DNA from: Lactifluus volemus
Taxonomy: Eukaryota; Basidiomycota; Agaricomycetes; Russulales; Russulaceae
Length of the DNA: 64,000 nucleotides
Reading direction: 5' to 3'
NCBI GenBank assembly: GCA_022376515.1
Contig: WTXI01000011.1
Coordinates: 558,001-622,000 of the forward strand
The notes under the pieces were generated by a model. It did not search any database. It was not told the DNA's origin and saw only the letters and a program-made list of their open reading frames with translations. Made by a program: the position numbers and the translations under genes. Each line of letters begins with the position of its first letter. The stretch's first letter is position 1. Below, in pieces: positions 32,732 through 43,617 of the stretch.

Positions 32732-34785
32732 TCAGCCCTCGAGCAAGTCGGGTCCAAAGCCGTCGATCGGTATGATACGGAACCGTGATGCCCACGACCC
32801 TTCCGCAAACTCGTGCACCCACGTCCGACTGAGCCCGCCTTCCCACGCGTACAGTTCGACGTGCCAGCCTTTCTTGAGAGCCGTGCGCACGCAACCGCGG
32901 AACCCTTCTTCGTTGAATTGTCCAACGTTCCCGTCTCCCGTCGCGAGCACGATGGTCGATCCGGCGGGTGGCGCATCCACGTCAGCGACCGCCTGCAAAA
33001 ACTTTAACTGCAACAACTCGTCGACGCCCTGTTCACGATAGCGCACGCGACCACTAGGCGCTAAATTGTCTCGCGGTGCGGTTCGCGACGGATTGGTAGA
33101 CGGTGCACCGCCGCTTGACGTCCCTGGTTCAGACGAGTCGGTTGTCAAAGCGACGCCAGATGACGATCGTTGTGCGTGATCCCTTGAGGCATTCCACCCG
33201 GTGCCGCCGCCGCCACCACCACTACCACCGCTGCGCCCTCGGGAGTGACGGTGGCGTCGAGATGATAATCTGTCTGGGCCATCACCGGTATCAGGGACAC
33301 GTGCAAATACGTGGACTTCGTAGTCCAGCCGCGCGGCTCCTTCCATGGGCTGATATAATGGCGAAGAAGCGACGAGTACGCGCCGGTGAACAGAGCGCCC
33401 ACGCTCAAGGATAAGCACCAGTGCTGCGTGAGACATCCACCTGAGCTTCGAACTCACGAGGTGGTACGGATGCCTACGTAGGTAGGTTAGGAATCCAATG
33501 AGGATGTTGGAACTGCGAGAAGAAGAAGATCAGCCTCGAGGTCGCAAAGAAGGATTTCTGGAAAAGAACGGACGTACTAGTCGACGAATACGTGGACTAT
33601 CGGTTGTCCGGACGTCGGCGCGGGTCCTCGTGGGTCAATGAAATCGGGTGATGAAGATTGGAACGAGTCATTTGAAACCACGGCGGTAAGGAGCTCCGCC
33701 TCTGCGGCAAACAGAAACTTGAGTTTGATCGCAAGGGCTCGTAGACGAACGACGCGCGGATCAAGTGGACCGGAGCGTAGGGATGGCGTGGATTTGCTGT
33801 GGCCCAAACGTGGTCGACTGTCGAGAGAAATGGAACGGACGCTATTACGACGGCCTGCTTTGCGACGTGGAGGGGAAGTAGGTTCCGACCTGAGTTGGGT
33901 AGCAACTTCGGAGGAAGATATGTCAGCTGAGGAATGATCAGAATGACCTTCTCCTTCGAGCGTCTCATTCTGGGTTTGATTATCATCTCCTGCTTGACCG
34001 GAGGACTCGCGAACGATGACAGTGGGAGCCAATAGTTTGGCTTTTCTCTTGCGATGTTTGCGACGGGGATGTGATTGTTGATGTTGATGTTGTTGACGTT
34101 GATGGAACTGTTGCTGCTGTTGCTGTTGCCGTTGATTAAACCAAGAGGTCTCGTCCGAAGTGGACGAGTCTCGTTGCCAAGAATTGTCACGAGTTGCCGT
34201 CAGTCTGGCGCGTTCAGCTGCAATGAATTGTAAAGCTTGGTCAAGGTAACCCAACGAGGGCTGCTCCGAGTCATCTTGCACGTTATTATTGCTCTCCTCA
34301 TAATCGCCGCTATCTGCTTCCAGGTCGATCATTATTTCCCCTTCTGTATCAGACGATGGTAGCTCGGAAGGCGGTGGAGTTTGTGATGCGGCAGACAGTC
34401 GTGTCGTCGCGGTTCGCGAAGAAATCGATAAATAAGACGCAATCGGTTGTTGGTTCCATACCGTTGAGCCTGTATTGTAAATGTCTGACTCTGACTCGGT
34501 TGTGGGGGAGAGTACAGATGTGGTCGGTGCGGCCGTACTACTAGCGGTGACGACCGGATGATGAGGAATAAAATTTCTCGGCTGATACTCATTCAAAGCG
34601 CGAAACACGATGGTGAAAGCACCGAGGTCGGGGGATTCTACGTAGCGTCTGTAAGCACCATGCAAAAACGTATTTTTGGTTGTCAACTCACCGTCGGAGG
34701 TGGCAAGATCGCTCCCGCCAGAGTGCGTTGAGAAAGGACTGAACGGAGCGGGCGAGTGTGTCGTATCCGAGATTGACCTTGTCAT
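32732..34785 (-). CDS. NYN-domain (PIN-like) protein, 662 aa
   Basis: Putative RNA-processing protein with an NYN (PIN-like nuclease fold) domain. Two exons, 33578-34785 and 32732-33512, 1989 nt, phases consistent; the start is the ATG in MTRSISDTTH. The first 350 residues are disordered, with a poly-Gln stretch (CAG/CAA repeats at about 34093-34135) and a basic KHRKRKAKLL patch. The domain starts at the end of exon 1 with PIVHVFVDYSNILIGF, where the Asp of VFVD is the expected first acidic active-site residue. It continues with MEGAARLDYEVHVFARV. After a Gly/Ser-rich insert of about 90 residues it resumes with TIVLATGDGNVGQFNEEGF (second acidic site, TGDGN) and TALKKGWHVELYAWEGGLS. The domain is thus split by a disordered loop. 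Whether it cuts RNA cannot be said from sequence. Confidence 0.85.
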
Positions 34786-34985
34786 AACCAAGTAAAAGGG
34801 AGAGGAATGGTATTCGTTTGAAGAGAGCGTGTGTAGGGGGTGTGTGGGGCCCCTTTTTGCGGGTGAATGATCGTACTCAACGACGGGACTTGACTGACGC
34901 TGACCGTTTTTCCCAAATCCGGTCGAGTCAGCTTTACCTCGTCTCGCTTACCACCCTACAGTATCCACACAAACGTGCGCACGAA
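34786..34985. promoter_or_regulatory. Shared divergent promoter region (NYN gene / bL31m gene)
   Basis: Only 200 bp separate the two start codons of divergently transcribed genes, so both core promoters must lie here or overlap the genes. No TATA box or named element is obvious. Confidence 0.4.
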
Positions 34986-35441
34986 ATGACTCACATATTT
35001 ATCACAAAACCATTCCATTCACCACTCCCAAGAGTCGTCTCTGTCCTCACAGCAGGAACAACAACAATAACAACGAGACACAGCACCCGAACCATCTCGT
35101 CCTCCCCATACGGCCGTACCCACGTCTGGAAGCGACGTCCAAAAAAACTCCCAAACCCAGTCGTGCCCCAGTTTCCGCAGCGCGTCATCCGCGCCGACGG
35201 ATCCTCCTTCACGCATTGGACGACCTCGCCGCGTTCCTTGATTCGCCTCACGCGCGACGTGACCAATCATCCGTTGTGGAACGTTTCTGCACTCACGAGA
35301 GAGGGAGCAGTGGATGAAAACGAGGTGACGGGTCGCTTGGGAAGGTTCAACAGGAAGTTTGTGGAAGAGGTCGATTGGATGAGCGAAGCAGAGGGTGTAG
35401 CTGTTGCGCCACCCTCAAATACGCAGAAAGGCGGGTCGTAA
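34986..35441 (+). CDS. MRPL36: Mitochondrial large-subunit ribosomal protein bL31m, 151 aa
   Basis: Homologue of bacterial L31, a component of the mitochondrial 54S subunit. It is a single exon. The ATG at 34986 is chosen because it opens a typical presequence (MTHIFITKPFHSPLPRVVSV followed by Thr/Arg-rich sequence with few acids). The conserved core is PQFPQRVIRADGSSFTHWTT and SPRSLIRLTRDVTNHPLWNV, matching the fungal bL31m form. A C-terminal GRLGRFNRKFVEEV follows. No zinc-binding cysteines are present, as in other mitochondrial L31 forms. An upstream in-frame extension to 34818 has no ATG in a good context. The gene is divergent to the NYN gene and convergent to the MICOS subunit gene, 77 bp away. 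Confidence 0.85.
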   Translation: MTHIFITKPFHSPLPRVVSVLTAGTTTITTRHSTRTISSSPYGRTHVWKRRPKKLPNPVVPQFPQRVIRADGSSFTHWTTSPRSLIRLTRDVTNHPLWNVSALTREGAVDENEVTGRLGRFNRKFVEEVDWMSEAEGVAVAPPSNTQKGGS

Positions 35442-35518
35442 AAAGTAGCTGCGATGGCGTTATAGTGCTTGCACAAATTGCCATTATCTCTAATCTAAAA
35501 ATGTAGTGGACGTGCCGC

Positions 35519-36457
35519 CTAAACTAACCGCTTCGTTTCCTCTTCTAAAGCTTTTTCACCGGGAGGTGCTGTTTCTACAGTCGCATCACCGACAGGTTGT
35601 GATGCCTCCTTTGCCTTTTCAACAACTTCCTTACTTGAAGTGATGATTCCACGACCGAGTGCCTCTTGCACCTTCAACCCCGTCACGTCCTGGACTTTGC
35701 GCAAGGCACTACCCAGGCCAACCTGAAATTTGTCACGTCCGGTGATCCCTGCCTCACGAAGACGCTCCCAGGTCATGCGGGTGTGGGCTATTGCAACCGC
35801 GTGCTTTTGGGCCAGCACGGGGAAGTGCTTCTCTTCGAGCGACCCAGCGTACGCCGAGACGTTCTTCGTCGTCTTGGGGAGGAAGTGGTTAACAGAGAGG
35901 TAGAAAAACGCGGTTGGAAGCAAAGCGCGAGTAAAGATGGACCGATTTCGCGAGAGAATGGAGCCGCTCAACGAGGCTACGCCGACGTAGAGCACCGCCG
36001 GCGTGAGCGATTCGTCGGGGGCCAAGAGTGACTTGACGCGGTCTAATGGGTGTTAGATATGTTTGGAATTAAGGAAAGAGGACAAGACGCACGCTCGACC
36101 GCATGCTCGATGTCGATCCACTTGGAAACGACACCGTGCACCTGTGCATGAACGTCGTGCGCGACGCCCGTCACGGCTCTGCGCGCCACACCAATTTGAG
36201 TTTCTAACACAGAGGGTGAGTCAAGGACGACAATCTCGCGCTCCGGTTCTGGATAAATGGAAAGCTGCCTGACACCGTCAGCTCGAAGTGTGGTACAAGA
36301 GTGGGGGCAGACGGACTTTTCGTTGTGGAGGCTCAGCGATGTTACCTGCCACGACAGCAGCAGAGACGGCGAAACCTGCGCGAGGCTAGGTGGTGCGTGA
36401 GTATAAAGAAATCTATAGTAGAATATTGAGAGATACCAGGGCTCGAGACCAAACCAT
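35519..36457 (-). CDS. MICOS complex subunit Mic26/Mic27-like (apolipoprotein O family), 257 aa
   Basis: Inner mitochondrial membrane protein of the MICOS complex, which shapes cristae junctions. Four exons: 36437-36457, 36346-36385, 36093-36281, 35519-36042; 774 nt, phases consistent. The short N-terminus MVWSRALPRAGFAVSAAVVA may be part of the import signal. It is followed by QLSIYPEPEREIVVLDSPSV, ETQIGVARRAVTGVAHDVHA, VSKWIDIEHAV and KSLLAPDESLTPAVLYVGVA, the family pattern, with two membrane segments (TPAVLYVGVASLSGSIL and ALLPTAFFYLSVNHFLP). The C-terminus is charged and Lys/Glu-rich. I cannot separate Mic26 from Mic27 by sequence alone. Confidence 0.85.
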
Positions 36458-38216
36458 GGATTCACTTGACAAGAGATGAGAAGCCACGTGGAAAAAGTCA
36501 CGACAGGCGGACCGACGATCCCTTTATTCTCTTTTTGTCGTGCGTCGGTATCTGTCATTTACATTTCTCCGAGTTTACGAAAACGAATGGAATTACAATT
36601 TTAAAGTTCACCTCCAAGGTGCCCGGAAGGCCCGATGGTCGAGATAAGCGTTAAGCAAGACACTCAAAGCTGTCGGCAATAATTATTTGCAGGTACGCAC
36701 GAATCTACAAGCCCGATAACGATATGTAATGAGTCATATCGTAAAAGTATCGCGATTATTTCGTGCGATGATTCGACAACATTCTCTGACATAAAAAAAA
36801 AGGGGCAACCCTCGGAGCGGCGAACGCACCAGGAGAATGAAGAATTGAAAAGGATCGCAAATGGTGATAGTCTTCAGCCTCGACACGTGGTGCGTGAAAA
36901 TGAGAGATAACAGGGAGGGCCCTTACATGATTGGGCACTGGGCACCGGTCAGCTAGTGCGGGAGTATGAATATGGCTATCCGTTAATTGTCCCTGAAACA
37001 TTAATCGATCTCCGTGTCGAAGGTTGCGGTCGAGAGAGCAAGCAAAGCGGGGGGAGATCGTCTATGAAAAACATGTTGAAGGTGACCAGCATTCGCGGCC
37101 ATAGAACGTGTCTGTCAGTAAGACTCCGCTCCGTTCCTTCGCTGTCGTGCTGTGAGCTCAAAAGTCAAGAATACCGCAAGCTGGACAAGGCAGGATTCGC
37201 GCTGCAGTCGGTCGGTCACCGTGTCCACGATCAGATTTTGCAAAAACAAAGGAACCTAAACTTAAATGAAACAAGACTTCTTCTTCGTCCAAGAAGTCGT
37301 CTTTCGAAAAGAAGACGCCACCCCACGAGACAAAGCTATACAGCACTGACCGTGGTGGACGGTTAGATAGCCCTGCTCGCTGCGCCTACCATCTTCTAAG
37401 AATGGGATCGCGAAGACACATCGCATAGATAGGGAACCCTATTCCGCTGACATCGGTGACAAAGAGAGGGAGGACAGTTGGCGAGCGCCCCTTATATTTT
37501 TGGCATTTGACACTTATCTGAACGCGACTGGAGCTGATTGGACTGCCGAATATAAAGTCACAATCATTTAGAACCGCGTGGTCAGAAGAAAAAGGTGCCG
37601 GAACGCCCGCAGAGAGGGTTGTTTCGGGCTTCCATTCGACTTTGTGCTTATCGTCTTGTCCATTCTATCCGGCACCGGGTGTTAGTCTCGTCAAGGGCGC
37701 ACGGACAATCGAATTACAATAAACCCACGGCACGTTGCCGAGCCTATCTCGGCCAAGATGGTCGCACCCCTGCCCGAAATGTGAAGATAGCGAATTTCGT
37801 TCCATAGAGCGGAAGCTAACGAGAATTTTTTTTCCAGGGGGTGAGTTGAAGTGCCTATTACTGTATTATGTTTGTTGCAAGACAACAGTGGGAAGAGAAG
37901 TTTGTCTTCATTCCATGCGAAGTTTTCGACCCGTCGCAAGAAATTATCACAACAGCAAGGCAAAGGCAAAGCAAGTTCATTTCGTGGCTTGCACACGTTC
38001 GAGGCTTTTTTTTTTTCATAAACACCGCCCCATCACGGAAGGGTGTGTGGAGTGAGAAGTGCAATGGGGGGAAATAATGTGAAATTACACAGTAGCATCC
38101 ACTGGGGAACGACCTGGGTGCTATAAGACATGCCGTGAAAGCATGCGAGAAAATACAACAGCCTCATGGACCACTGCATGCGGCGCGAGTGGGAGTGAAC
38201 GCTGGTCAGAGGTCAG
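36458..38216. other. Intergenic, no gene recognised
   Basis: Short frames only, for example 36956-37366 (+), without recognised domain or splice structure. Small A and T runs occur (about 36794-36803, 37828-37835, 38006-38015). The last few hundred bases are the likely promoter of the ATG27 gene. Confidence 0.45.
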
Positions 38217-39731
38217 ATGAACCACGTGTGTGTTTTAACCTTATCGAGCAATGTCCGGTCGACTGGGCGAAATGGCAGGTGTGCGCAACAACAGGGAACT
38301 AGAATTGCGTACGACTGCGGAATACTTGCGGAGGCTTCCTCAATCCCCGTCAGCCATGACTGCATTCTCCTCGCTAGTCTTCTTCTCCTCACCCTTTTGG
38401 AAACGGCCGTAGTAGCTTCATCTAACCATTGGAATTGCCTTATCACTCACGACAACTACCACTTCAATCTCTGTCCTCTTCTCGACGAACGTCATAATGC
38501 AGGACGGGTAGACATCGTCCTCCATTATGAAACACCACCGACAGTGACGACAATCGTGTACAACATCAGTCTCAATGGTCCGCTTCCAAAGTCAGGAGGG
38601 ATTCCCGATGACGAGCAGGTCAGTTCCGTCCGCCAAAAAAAATTTGGGGGTTTGTCCCAAAAATTCAATTCACATTCACATTCGTCATCATCTAGTGCAT
38701 TGACGGAACTTGGGTCTGCATGACAAGTAAAGCTGCCCGCCTTTCTTTTTAGCCTTCCTGCCGCCTTAAACAAGCTCATCTAGAACGCGAGCGCCATCTG
38801 GGGCGCGATCCCGTTCCAAGCGGCGGTGGAGCTCAAGTCCTCCCCATAGTCATGGAGGCCCCACAAAGTGACTCTGGGCCAGATTCCATGGGAGATAGGG
38901 AGGACTTCGGCGTCTACTCTCAACTGAGAGAAACGGCCAAAGATAAAACTCGTATGTTCCTTGCCCCGCATCGGTACTTCTAAACTTGCGAATCATGACG
39001 TACATCTTCAGCCTCACTCTCTCTTCACATGCGCGGCGGGCACTACATGGATATTCCGCAGAGGGTTCAAATGAAATTTCAATGCGCAGAGTCCGACGAC
39101 GACGTACGTTCATTTCGAAGCAACACGGCAACGCTAACTTGGGTATCTAGGTGCCCCGTTTTTCTGGATATCGGAACGGTACACATACCTTCACATGGTC
39201 CACGAAACACGCGTGCACACAAGTATATCAAACCCTCCAAGAAAACAATGAAGAGCCTGTTCCACCGCCTGCGGATGAGGATAAGGACCCCAATGCGCCG
39301 CCTTCAGACATTGAGGAGCCACCACTCAACCAAGACCTGATCTCATCGCCAATCACCCCTCCTCAGGGTGGTCCATTGATCGCAACAATAATACTGTGCT
39401 CGGGGTGCGCGTATTTTATTGAATTCTTGTCCTAGTCGAGTCGTTCATATTTGGGTGAAGCGCGGTACTATTGGGACTCGGGTATCTCGCGCTCCGTCCG
39501 CCCGCCGTACTTCAGAGGTATCTCAATGCGATACGAGGTGCACGACTCCTGCGAGGAGTAGGAGAGACGAAGCTTCTACGTTGGGCAGCAGAAGACCTTG
39601 AGATGCCCGAGCTAGGAGATGAAGATGAGGAAGATGAGATGGTCAACTCGCGTCCTCTCGTTGATGAAGAGATCCCATTACGACCGAGCCGAACCCGTCT
39701 TTCCTTCGTTGACTACGGCGCAGCGCACTGA
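38217..39731 (+). CDS. ATG27: Autophagy-related protein Atg27
   Basis: Type I membrane protein of the Golgi/endosome/vacuole that helps move Atg9 vesicles in autophagy. Exons: up to 38618, then 38696-38726, 38784-38951, 39012-39103, 39151-39404, 39461-39731; phases agree. Seen in order: a hydrophobic signal sequence (CILLASLLLLTLLETAVVAS); the lumenal mannose-6-phosphate-receptor-like domain with paired cysteines (HWNCLITHDNYHFNLCPL, YNISLNGPLPKSGGIPDDEQ, CIDGTWVC, MDIPQRVQMKFQCAES, GYRNGTHTFTWSTKHACTQV); a membrane segment (PLIATIILCSGAVLLGLGYL); a short cytosolic tail with acidic DEDEEDEM. The start is uncertain. An in-frame ATG at 38217 adds about 50 unlikely residues. An ATG at 38355 lies exactly before the signal sequence but one base out of frame, as if a base were lost after ATGAC. 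Confidence 0.88.
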
Positions 39732-39859
39732 ACAAGAGCAATTACGATTAGGAACCTGAAAGGATACCCTCTATGCACACGGACGTCGCGTTGATATGTA
39801 ATACTGGATCTGGATATAGCTTAGAGACTACATCTCCTTGTTGGACGATAATGTACATG

Positions 39860-40472
39860 TTAGCCCCATGCTGCAGTCGTACTGCTCAAAATACGGACAC
39901 GATCAGCCATCATCAACTCTGGGAGAGGGGGAAAAAAATGTTGACCTATAATTTACAATGAGGTGTCCATCCGTCGCGAATGACTTTTTTGTCTATTGGC
40001 GTTTGAATGGAAGATAAGTAGGTGATGTACTCACGCGATAGAGATTTGCGATCGTGTCATCGGGGGCGGGGGAAAACGCAAGATTGATGTACGTGAACTG
40101 GGCGAGAAGAAAGTTGCAGGGGTACATCGAAGAACGTCTGTTCGAGCCAACTCACCAGGGGCTCCCCCGCTTTCCATCCAAGCTCCTTGCGCAAGAACTG
40201 GATCACGGCTTGAAATCGGTTAGAAACGGTCACTCTGAAAAAGTTTTGTTTCATTATGGGCGCGTTCCCGACCGCTTTGAAGCGCACGACCACTGCCAAA
40301 GGGTGTTCAAGTTCGCCACAACCCACGGTTTTTTGTGGTACTGACCTTTTGCGGGATCTTTCTTCTTGTAGGACTCTAAAGCAGCGAGACCCTCTGTGAG
40401 ACCAGCATCTGACGTAGAGTCGGCCGTGGCCAATGGAGGTGAGAGAAAGACGGCGTCAGGTGTCAGTGCCAT
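39860..40472 (-). CDS. ATG12: Ubiquitin-like autophagy protein Atg12, 128 aa
   Basis: Ubiquitin-like modifier conjugated to Atg5; the Atg12-Atg5 conjugate is the E3-like enzyme for Atg8 lipidation. Five exons: 40346-40472, 40156-40292, 40035-40097, 39946-39983, 39860-39881; 387 nt, phases consistent. Key segments: DPAKVVVRFKAVGNAPIMKQ, NFFRVTVSNRFQAVIQFLRK, ELGWKAGEPLFTYINLAFSP, APDDTIANLYRSFATDGHLI and the C-terminus VNYSTTAAWG, ending in the glycine needed for conjugation without any processing tail. The start is the first ATG in frame before the conserved part; a longer N-terminus through an upstream exon is possible. The gene ends 128 bp from the end of ATG27, which runs toward it. Confidence 0.93.
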
Positions 40473-41048
40473 ACAGACATTTAATGCTGGCCGGGAGTGC
40501 TCTGCTTCCTCTGCTTCCGTCAACTACGGCAACGGCCGTTAGAAGTGGCTTCGCAGTTGGAACTGCGAATGTTTTGCCACCTCTGATCACTCTTGCTTGC
40601 GTTCTACAACTTCTGTTGTACGGCTTAGGAGGGTGGCGAATAAGTCACACCCGTATTGGCTGTTGTACGCTATGGACCTTGCGCTAGCTATGTGATATGA
40701 GTTGCTTTGTTCCACTTGGTCTCGGCCTTTGTAGCTTCTGCGCTCCCTCAGCTCCCCCCATTATACGTCACACTACTACTACTGGATTACGATAGTCTCC
40801 GAGTCCACAACATGTCTGTGGAAAGCCAGGGAATTTTGTTACTGTCGACACCGAACACAGAAAGTGGGCGGGGTGCTTCTCAATATCTCGCATTCTTGAG
40901 AGACATCATGGGATGTAAATTGGGTCACACTGTCGTGTTTCTAATGCATGACGCATATACACTTGATTCTTTTACATTCATTTATCAAGGGCCATGGAGT
41001 ACCCGTCTACCTTCGCCCCTACTTTCAGAGTTGTTTCGGATGATCTGA
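40473..41048. other. Intergenic between ATG12 promoter and TPI 3' end
   Basis: No gene recognised. A plus-strand frame at 40707-41048 has no family resemblance. The part next to 40472 should hold the ATG12 promoter and the part next to 41049 the TPI terminator region. Confidence 0.5.
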
Positions 41049-42094
<1,046 letters not shown>

Positions 42095-42567
42095 GATAGC
42101 AATTTGTTAGAGGACGTCGGGGTTGGTGATAGACCTATGCTTGTGTGAACGACACAAGCAATTTTGCTGTTATCGGCTCACGTTCGTCGGAATCTCGGAC
42201 TGATCGGACCCAACTCCAAGCCAAGATTACCTTACTCGGCAGCGAGGCGCTGAAATCTCAGACTACTTATGTCGCGAGTGTATCGGCTATTAGCAACGTC
42301 GGAAGTACACTTTGACTTTTGTAAATTCGAGACCGCCGTCGTCCGACTTGGACGGGTTTCCGGTCCGCACGTTATGTTCTCGTTCGCAACCAATTAACTG
42401 AGGAGATAGATCTGGGTGGACCAAGCCTTGAGTACGTGTCTGTATGTTCAACGCGTCGAGATAGCCTGAGCAGCGAGATTAACAATGAAACACCTTTCCC
42501 TGCAGTGTTCGTTGGCCCTGTCGTTTTCGTTCAAACTCCCACATTTCAGCAACATTGCTAGATACTC
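42095..42567. other. Divergent intergenic region (TPI / sucrase-ferredoxin-like gene)
   Basis: 473 bp between two divergent start codons; no coding potential. It should contain both promoters. I see no clear TATA box; a CAAT-like AACCAATTAACTG lies at about 42389-42401. Confidence 0.4.
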
Positions 42568-43487
42568 ATGAAGATTGCCTCAATTCAAGCTACTAGAAAG
42601 TTATCGTCCCTAGCCGCGAAGGTAGATCGTCTCGCGGGTACGGTTCCCTTGCATCAGGCATACATCTTGCTCCATAGCCACCATTCTCCTCGTACTTTCC
42701 CTTCGCGTGTCGCTTCACCTCTGCTTTTAGAGCTGCGACGACAGGCATTACGTTGGTCAGCATTAGTCAACTTTGCTTGGATTCCATCGAATACCGTCGG
42801 AAATGGTCCCAATCCACCTCCAGATGGAGTTGGAGACTCCGACACCTACGACCTTTTAGCTTTTTCTCGCGACCGTACGGTGTTGCAAATACCCTCGTTG
42901 ACGATGAATAATTTGGGGGATGCATGTACCCGGCTAGACGGTCATTTGAAGGGGACTCCAGCAAGCATGGTCGACCAGGATCCAAACGGGTCATTGTTCC
43001 TGTATGTCTGCACTCATGGTGCTCGAGACTGCCGTTGTGGGGAATGGGGCACCAAAGTCGCAGATGCCCTGAGAGAGGAAGTTTGCAGGAGAAAGGAGAT
43101 CGAACCTACGGGCAAGTATTCGCGTGTTGTGGTAGGAGAGGTTGGACATGTTGGAGGTCATCAGTGAGCCATGATCATCTCCATATGACTTCCTCGCTCA
43201 ACTAGTGTGCCATTGCTTTACAGGCATGCCGCGAACATGCTCGTCTTTCCACGCGGAGAATGGTACGCCTCTGGTACTATTAACTTGCCCCTTCTTATCT
43301 CAGGTAACTGTCACCATTCAGGCTAGGCAGGCTTCGGCCAGAGGATGTTCCTAGGGTCTTGGATGTTATTGTGGGACAACCCCTGTCCGTTGAATTATCT
43401 GGCAGCCCTCTCGTACACACTCATTGGAGAGGTCGGATGGGCCTCACCAAAGACGAACAAATACGACAAAGTGCCAACCCCAATTAG
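42568..43487 (+). CDS. Sucrase/ferredoxin-like (Apd1-type) thioredoxin-fold Fe-S protein, 266 aa
   Basis: Member of the Suc/Fer-like family (related to yeast Apd1), thioredoxin-fold ferredoxin-like proteins that bind a [2Fe-2S] cluster through Cys and His. Exons: 42568-43163, 43224-43262, 43322-43487; 801 nt, phases consistent. The signature is clear: LYVCTHGARDCRCGEWGTKV (C-x6-C-x-C), then GEVGHVGGHQHAANMLVFPR (HVGGH with the histidines) and GEWLGRLRPEDVPRVLDVIV. The N-terminal half (LHQAYILLHSHHSPRTFPSR, FAWIPSNTVGN) matches the family's first thioredoxin-like part. The stop TAG at 43485 overlaps a perfect donor (TA|GTGAGT), so an alternative longer C-terminus by splicing is possible. A role in redox or metal homeostasis is inferred from the family. 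Confidence 0.82.
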
Positions 43488-43617
43488 TGAGTAGTTTGGT
43501 GTACTGTACCTTACATTAGAGGCGTCTGTTGTATACACATGGTTACCCGATCAAACAAAAGGGTTTCGCGTGCTTTCGACAGTTTGCATTTGTCTTTTAA
43601 CTTGAACCGTGGATTTC

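Noticed and set aside
34738..34785. Intron after SDG in the NYN gene (GTGAGT...ACAG)
   Set aside because: Splicing the 43-nt segment would lead straight into a stop; the uninterrupted frame is kept.
39946..39983. Tiny 27-nt intron at the end of ATG12
   Set aside because: A longer intron to the acceptor at 39882 gives the expected C-terminus STTAAWG, so the short intron is not used.
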